The notes under the pieces are model-generated. The model ran no database searches. It saw only the letters and a program-made list of their open reading frames with translations, and had not been told where the DNA came from. From Brachynemurus nebulosus (Eukaryota; Arthropoda; Insecta; Neuroptera; Myrmeleontidae), in assembly GCA_035578155.1 (NCBI GenBank), contig JAPWDM010000035.1, positions 1,471,501 to 1,535,500 on the forward strand: a stretch of 64,000 bases of DNA, in the 5' to 3' direction. Below, piece after piece: positions 58,354 to 64,000 of the stretch. Positions within the stretch are counted from its first letter, which is position 1. Each line of letters starts with the position of its first letter. The translations under genes and the position numbers were made by a program.

Positions 58354-59266
58354 CCGTAAAACCGTCTAGACCCGGACAGGGGGTCTAGACCCGGACACTT
58401 TGCACCAATCTTCAAAGTAAGTAGTTTCTACATTAACCTGCTACAATAAACATTTGTTCTTGACGTCATTAGAGAGAGAAAAACATCCTCTGAACAGCTG
58501 TACCAATAAAAACTACGGATTTCAACGTTTACTATCTCATTTTACAGGATTACTATTCTCCAGTTTTTCAAAGTAATAAAATGTGTGTCTCACTTAGACA
58601 TGTAATTTTCGTCAAAATTGTCATATTATTTTAATTTTAATATGTATGTGTTCAGAATTTTATCGCCCATCATTTAATGATGTTTGAAGTTATATTCGAT
58701 GGATATACAAAAAAATACATGCTATTTACATATATCCGTTTAGACCCGGACACATCAGTTTATTACACTATGGCCGCGATTCGCACTGGCTGTAACTTCC
58801 ACTATCCATACGTTATATTCCCGTCAGAATTACGCGGTTTATACCTCCTTCAGGTGTCATATCGCATGTCTACTTCATAGAGAGGCATACGATGTATTGC
58901 CCCCTCTCCCTTCCCACAAAATGTTTTGAAGCCTTTGACAGGTTCAAAGACATCAGACGATGTAAAACACTGTCCTAACCCCGACGGGAGAGGTTAGTTT
59001 ACCTGTTATTACATTATTTAAGTAAGTGTCCGGGTTAAGGCGGATTTGGGGTGACGGGTGTAGACCCGGACACTTACTAATTATTTTTTATTTTTTTTTT
59101 ATTTTTACTTATAATGAAACAAATGGGTGAAGGATATAACAAATAATAATATACGCTCTTTCTAATGGTAATACTTTTATTGGTGATATCTATGAAGGAA
59201 ACATGTATAAACATAAAATTATACCAAAAAGTGTAAAAAAGTGTCCGAGTCTAGACGGTTTTACGG
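58354..59266 (+). mobile_element. CCGTAAAAC-family TIR element, copy 2, complete
   Basis: Left end CCGTAAAACCGTCTAGACCC and right end GAGTCTAGACGGTTTTACGG, flanked by TA (58352-58353; 59267-59268). The motif TAGACCCGGACAC or its complement occurs at both ends and inside near 58390, 58742, 59030 and 59064. No transposase recognised. Copy 1 at 12463-13336 lacks one end and has gained an (AT)n tract. Confidence 0.8.
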
Positions 59267-59268
59267 TA

Positions 59269-60044
59269 TTTAAAACTGTCAAAAATAACTATTGCTCATA
59301 TTGACTAACTTAGTTAAAATTAAGGTAGTGAGATTGTATGAAAAGTTAAATTAACGGTAATTTTTAAAAAAAAAGTGAAACATAAGTTGTATAACTAAAA
59401 TATTTTTAAACTGTAGCCAAGTGGTTAATTAAGTTCAGTTACCAACATATTTTGGATATTTACCGTAATATTCAAGTTAAAAAAGTTGTCAAATTATTTA
59501 ATCCGCCCGTGTTAATTTTTTTAAGCCGTGCGTTTTTTTCTTACGGTTGATTAAATTATTTGTCATTTGTCATTTTGATTTTTTTTTTTTTTTTGATGTA
59601 ATTAATTTTATGTGCCACTCCTTATTAGGAGAATAACCAGTTTAACTAAATGAAGCGTGTGGCATGTTTGGGTACTTTAAGGTCAAATATTTACATATAA
59701 TATTATTTTTATCAATTAATATCATCAGTATATTATGTATATAATATAATTAATAAATTATAAGTTTTTTTTTAATTGTAAAGTACAAGTACACACGAGC
59801 ATGTGACGTGTCTATACCTACCCAAAACATTATAAGATTTTTTAAATATTTTCAGATTTAATATTTTAAAGGTTAATGACATTTTTTTAGTAATTTAAAT
59901 TTAATAATATTTAATCAAATAAATATAAACACAAATGATTAAAGAACGATGACATTGCGACAATAAATTTGATTAATATTGTTGAATGTATTATGTAGAT
60001 ATATTAAAATGAATTTTTAACTACCTATGTACAAATTTTTTTAG

Positions 60045-60048
<4 letters not shown>
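59269..60048. other. No recognised gene
   Basis: A+T-rich; nothing supported. Confidence 0.4.

Positions 60049-60127
<79 letters not shown>
60049..60127. repeat. (AT)n microsatellite
   Basis: Uninterrupted AT run with no recognised element next to it. Confidence 0.95.
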
Positions 60128-60132
<5 letters not shown>

Positions 60133-60251
60133 TTATGTCTTTACACATACATTCGGTTAAAAGATTATTATTAATAAGAATGTTAAAAATAAAAATCCTA
60201 ATCCTAGTAGAGAGCTTGTTTGTTGAACTTTCATGTCTCAACAGCTTAACT

Positions 60252-60503
60252 CAGAAGTTCCCAGATTTTTTATACCCGTGCCGCCCTGCAAGTATAAATC
60301 ATTTCTAACAGCACCCTGATATTTTTACCCGGAGGTAGAAATTTTTTCATCTTTTTATTTTTCCCGAAAAATATAACTGACGAGAAGTTTCGCAGCCACT
60401 TTTCCTTTCAACGAACCTGGAACTATTAACATAATTTCTCATTTTTCAGCACGGCGTCCACGGCGCCCCGAGACGCCGCGGCGTAGAGTTTGGAAACCTC
60501 TAG
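60252..60503. mobile_element. Small hAT-like element
   Basis: Left CAGAAGTTCCCAGA and right TTTGGAAACCTCTAG are imperfect inverted repeats of hAT form, and each leads into a G+C-rich block (GTGCCGCCCTGC; GGCGCCCCGAGACGCC). The possible 8-bp target repeats match at only 5 of 8 positions, so the limits are uncertain. Confidence 0.45.
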
Positions 60504-60726
60504 TTTAGTCAACTAACTTGATAAATTTAATAGAGATAGCTGGAAAAACGGAAAAGAACATCGTACTGTTTATCCCGGACAGATTACTATTTACTGTGCA
60601 AAAGATATTATTTTGGAGAAGAAATGTATTCAAAACAGAGCAATTATCATAGATAATAAATAGATTTATTGTCATATATCAATCACTGTTCTTAACATAG
60701 AACACTAGAAGCCAACTAATATAAAA

Positions 60727-61069
60727 ATACCCCTGTCGCAGCATCTGCATAACATAGCGAATTTCCAAATCTTGGGCACTGGCGGATCTCATCTAAGACC
60801 TGTACCTATTTAAAATAGTTTAGCTTTCTAAGAGTAAAAGAATTTTTAAAATCGGCTGGGTAATTAGTTTTGGTATTTTTAGGGACCCAAGAACCCGAAC
60901 GAATTTTGTGCAGCATAGTTGTATCCATCTTAAATAATTTAGTTCTCTAGCAGTGAGAAATTTTTTAGCATCGGTTCGATAGCTTATTACTGGCGTTTTC
61001 GGATCTGCAAAATCCCGGTGGACCTCATTAAGGAATCAGCTCGACCGTATATTCTAGGCGGACTTTATG

Positions 61070-61142
<73 letters not shown>
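60727..61142 (-). mobile_element. Helentron-like element F, 3' part
   Basis: On the plus strand ATACCCCTGTCGCAGCATCT, GCATAACATAGCGAATTTCC, then decayed 120-bp units and ATATTCTAGGCGGACTTTAT running into an (AT)n tract. It matches 23453-23855 of copy B, including the place where the AT tract starts, but the rest of the element is missing beyond the AT tract. Confidence 0.65.
61072..61142. repeat. (AT)n tract at the truncation point of Helentron-like F
   Basis: AT run at the same place as the 23453 tract of copy B. Similarity to B stops on its far side. Confidence 0.95.
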
Positions 61143-61144
<2 letters not shown>

Positions 61145-61204
61145 TATGTTGCAGTTATATTGTCAAAATCGTTTTATTATAATAACTCTAGTCAAATTAT
61201 AAAA

Positions 61205-64000
61205 AAACCAAATATTGTCAACTAATGTTGTCTCTTACAATACACCTAGTAAATTTTAGTGTTATTGTAATTTCGCTAGACTCATTTAGAGAAATTGTGA
61301 AGTGTAATGCTTTTTGGCAATATAACCAAATCAGCTTACAGGAAAATATGTATTGTAAAAGTAAACACGATATGAATACGAAACTAATGATGTCAAAAAA
61401 CTACTGAATCGATTTTGTAAGTTTAGATATTTACATAAATATGCTTTGGAATAACCGATAAGAAATTTTTATTCCGTTTAAAAGTTTCCGTGGGTTGTGA
61501 ATACTAAAATAAATAATGGCTTCACTACTAAGCCTATTTCAATAAAATTTTGAGGGGATACTTATATGGTTTAGAATAATTAATAGGATAATTTATATCC
61601 TGGTTGAAGGTTCCTACAGGATATGAATACGAAACTAAGTGGTATCAAAACTACAAAACCGATTTCAATCAAATTTGGTATGAATACCTTTATGCTTTGG
61701 AATAACAAACAGAAAATGTTTATCCCGATTATAGGTTCCCATGGGAAACCAAATAAATTATTCAGTCAGCCCAAAATTATTGAAACGATTTCATTCAGTT
61801 TAAGCATGAATACTTATACCTTATGGAACAACACATAGGATAATTTTCATCCTGATTAAGGATTCCCTCAGGAAACCAAATAAATTATTCAATCACGTCA
61901 GAACTATTGAACAGATTTCAATTAAATTTAATTTGGATTTAGAGTAACTGCTGGGATAGTTTGTATCCCGATTGGAAGTTCCTAAGGGATATGAATATGA
62001 AACTAATTAATGTTAAAACTACTGATTCCATTTCAATCAAATTTGATATGAATACTTTTATATTTTGGAATAACAAACAGGAAATTTTTATCCCGATTAT
62101 AGGTTCCCATGGGAAACCTAATAAATTATTCAATAACATCAAAACTAGGCAAGCGATTTCAATTCTATTCAGTGCTGACGCTCACATGCTTTGGAATAGC
62201 TGGTGGCATAGTGCGTATCCCGACTAAACGATTCCGTGGAATATAAATACGAAAGGTCCCCGTGGGAAATAAACTAATCATTACACACAAAAGTTATATT
62301 GTATACTTAACCTATATTCAAATTCAAATACAGTTCATTTTACTTACATTTAACCATGCTTCATCACTGAATTTAAATAATTTCTGTTTTCTTGGTTTTA
62401 TCTCTTTTATTATTGAATTTACGTAAATTTTAAAGTTGCAGTTTGTTTTTAGAAAAGAATAGAATATTGATTTGTTTCGAATATAAGAATTATTTAATTC
62501 TTTAACGACAATTTAGGATCAATTGTATTTGAAACGAGGTATAGCTACATAGTAATTTCCGAACAATTATAATTAAATAGAACTTGATCAGTTTGTCACG
62601 TTTTTCTCTTATGTCAAGTATATAATATAATAATAATTTTATTACTTGATGGTTTTGTAAATTTTTCGTGCAATGATCCAAACACCCTCACTGGTCTAGT
62701 CGATCTTTAAATATAAATTTTGAACATATGGTATGGGGCAGTTCAACATAACGGATGAAGAATACTTTTTTTTTTAAATACATAGTTTTATGATTTTTTA
62801 AGTGAATGCTATTGTTTGATTTCTTTTTCCCAATCCGTATGCTATAAATCAGATATTTTTATGTGAATTTCAAAAGAAAACCCTGATGTCCTTCACAGTA
62901 CAAGAATTTTAATTTGTATGTCATGGGAAGACTCATCAGCGATATAAACCAGATTATATTAGTATCTAAGCTGTAAACCCTAGACTACCTCTTAATGAAA
63001 ATTTTACTAGAGCTAATAATAAAAAGCTGAAAAATATTCTAAATTGAAATCTTATTATGTGTCCGGTTTTTCCTTTAGAAAACCGAGATAAAACTATTGT
63101 ACATATTAATTCACAATAAAGTAGTTCAACCGCTTTGATATAATTAAAATAAATTCCATGTTCCTACCGAACGATATCTCGGAAAAAACGGAGAAGCAAT
63201 TTAATATTATTTCTAAATTCTTTAGTCAATCAAATAAACAATCTAAAGAAAATCAACATTAATAATTAATTTATGAAATAGTAGCTCATTTCCCACGGGA
63301 ATATTCAATCTGTATAAAAAGTATACCATATATTTATTATTTTAAGGTATATGCCAATACTAAATTTGATTAAAATTGTTTCAGTAGTTTTGGTATTATT
63401 TCCTATCGTAATAGTAGGCGATAGGAACTTTCAAACGGGATACAGATTATTCCGTTAGTTATTAAAAAGCATATCATATAAATACGTATCTAAATCAAAT
63501 TTAATTGACATTCGTTCAATAATTTTGAGGTGACTCAAGAATTTAGTCTGTGTCCCACTGGAACTCTTAACTGGGATAAAAATGTTTCTATCAGTTATTC
63601 CAAAGTGTACAAGTTTATATACGAAACCAAACTGAAATCGCTTCAGTAATTTTGACCTGACTGAATAATTTATTTTGCCTTTAATCGGGATAAAAATTTC
63701 CTTTTTGTTATTCCAAAGTATAAAAGTGTCCTTACTAAATTTAATTGAAATCAATTTTGTAGTTTTACACTAATTAGTTTCGTATTAATATCCCGCAGGA
63801 ACCTTCACCCAACATATAAATTATCCTATCAGTTATTCTAAGCCATAAAATATTTCTACTAAATTTTGTTGAGATCGGTTTAGTAGTTTTGATACCAATT
63901 AATTTCAAACTTCACAACTTCTCTAAATAAGTCTAGCGAAATTATAATAGCACTGAAATTTATTAGGTGTATTGTAAAAGACAACGTCAGTTGACAATAT
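61205..64000. mobile_element. Large foldback structure, right end outside the window
   Basis: The left arm (61205-62275) and right arm (63285-64000) are inverted copies. ATATTGTCAACT, TACAATACACCTA, AATTTCGCTAGACT, ATTTAGAGAA at the left recur as complements at the right edge. Each arm is built from ~125-130-bp units (CCGATTTCAATCAAATTTGG, ATACCTTTATGCTTTGGAAT, AACAAACAG, TATCCCGATTATAGGTTCCC). Long arms made of tandem repeats resemble foldback-type DNA transposons, while the unit sequence is Helitron-like. The frames seen in the arms (for example IKFGMNTFMLWNN) are just the translated unit. Confidence 0.55.
62276..63284. other. Spacer between the foldback arms
   Basis: A+T-rich, no open frame of note and no transposase motif. 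Confidence 0.4.

Noticed and set aside
61961..62227. 88-codon frame, with similar ones at 61623 and 63455
   Set aside because: The peptides repeat with the DNA repeat unit of the foldback arms.

Overview
The window looks like non-genic, A+T-rich chromosomal DNA from an arthropod, most likely an insect. Reasons: very low G+C, no bacterial-style gene packing, long (AT)n tracts every few kilobases, and remains of many eukaryotic transposon classes (Helitron/Helentron, P-like, hAT-like, TA-target elements, a Mutator-like element, a non-LTR retrotransposon, a solo LTR). I cannot name the species. I found no host gene I would defend, no tRNA or rRNA gene, and no CRISPR. Most open frames are chance, including those that read as alternating Tyr/Ile because they cross (AT)n tracts.

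Layout. 0-10 kb: a 95-bp minisatellite, a palindromic MITE, a 0.54-kb Helentron-like element (3535-4071), a TA-target transposon sitting inside an (AT)n tract (4823-5772), and a hAT-like element with a perfect 8-bp target duplication (7499-8094). 10-15 kb: a decayed Helitron with recognisable ends and a C-terminal helicase pseudogene (10312-11677) that also carries a nested MITE, a second helicase scrap, a TIR element interrupted by an (AT)n tract, and a solo LTR (13579-14399). 15-21 kb: a hAT-like element inside a larger inverted-repeat pair, a 550-bp foldback and a 150-bp hairpin. 21-27 kb: two large Helentron-like copies filled with a 120-bp minisatellite. 27-38 kb: several small TIR elements, a hAT-like element, a Mutator-like element with a MITE nested in it, and a 2.3-kb TA-target element flanked by (AT)n on both sides and containing a second TA-target element with an iterated GTAACGTGAGTGACC motif. 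38-50 kb: element termini, a second Helentron-like family, minus-strand Helentron-like copies, and a broken P/THAP9-type transposase gene (47580-48224). 50-64 kb: a non-LTR retrotransposon 3' end, several MITEs, another Helentron-like 3' end, and a >2.7-kb foldback structure running off the right edge.

The main theme is one non-autonomous rolling-circle family (seven pieces, called A-G here). It has an 11-bp subterminal inverted repeat (AGCGAATTTCC / GGAAATTCGCT), a small 3' hairpin just before GACAGGGGTAT, an internal (AT)n tract, and a 120-bp minisatellite. This matches the architecture described for DINE-1/Helentron-type elements, but the assignment rests on architecture, not on a database match.

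No computation was possible. Identities are by eye, boundaries are usually good to a few bases where a terminus or target duplication is visible, and to tens of bases otherwise.
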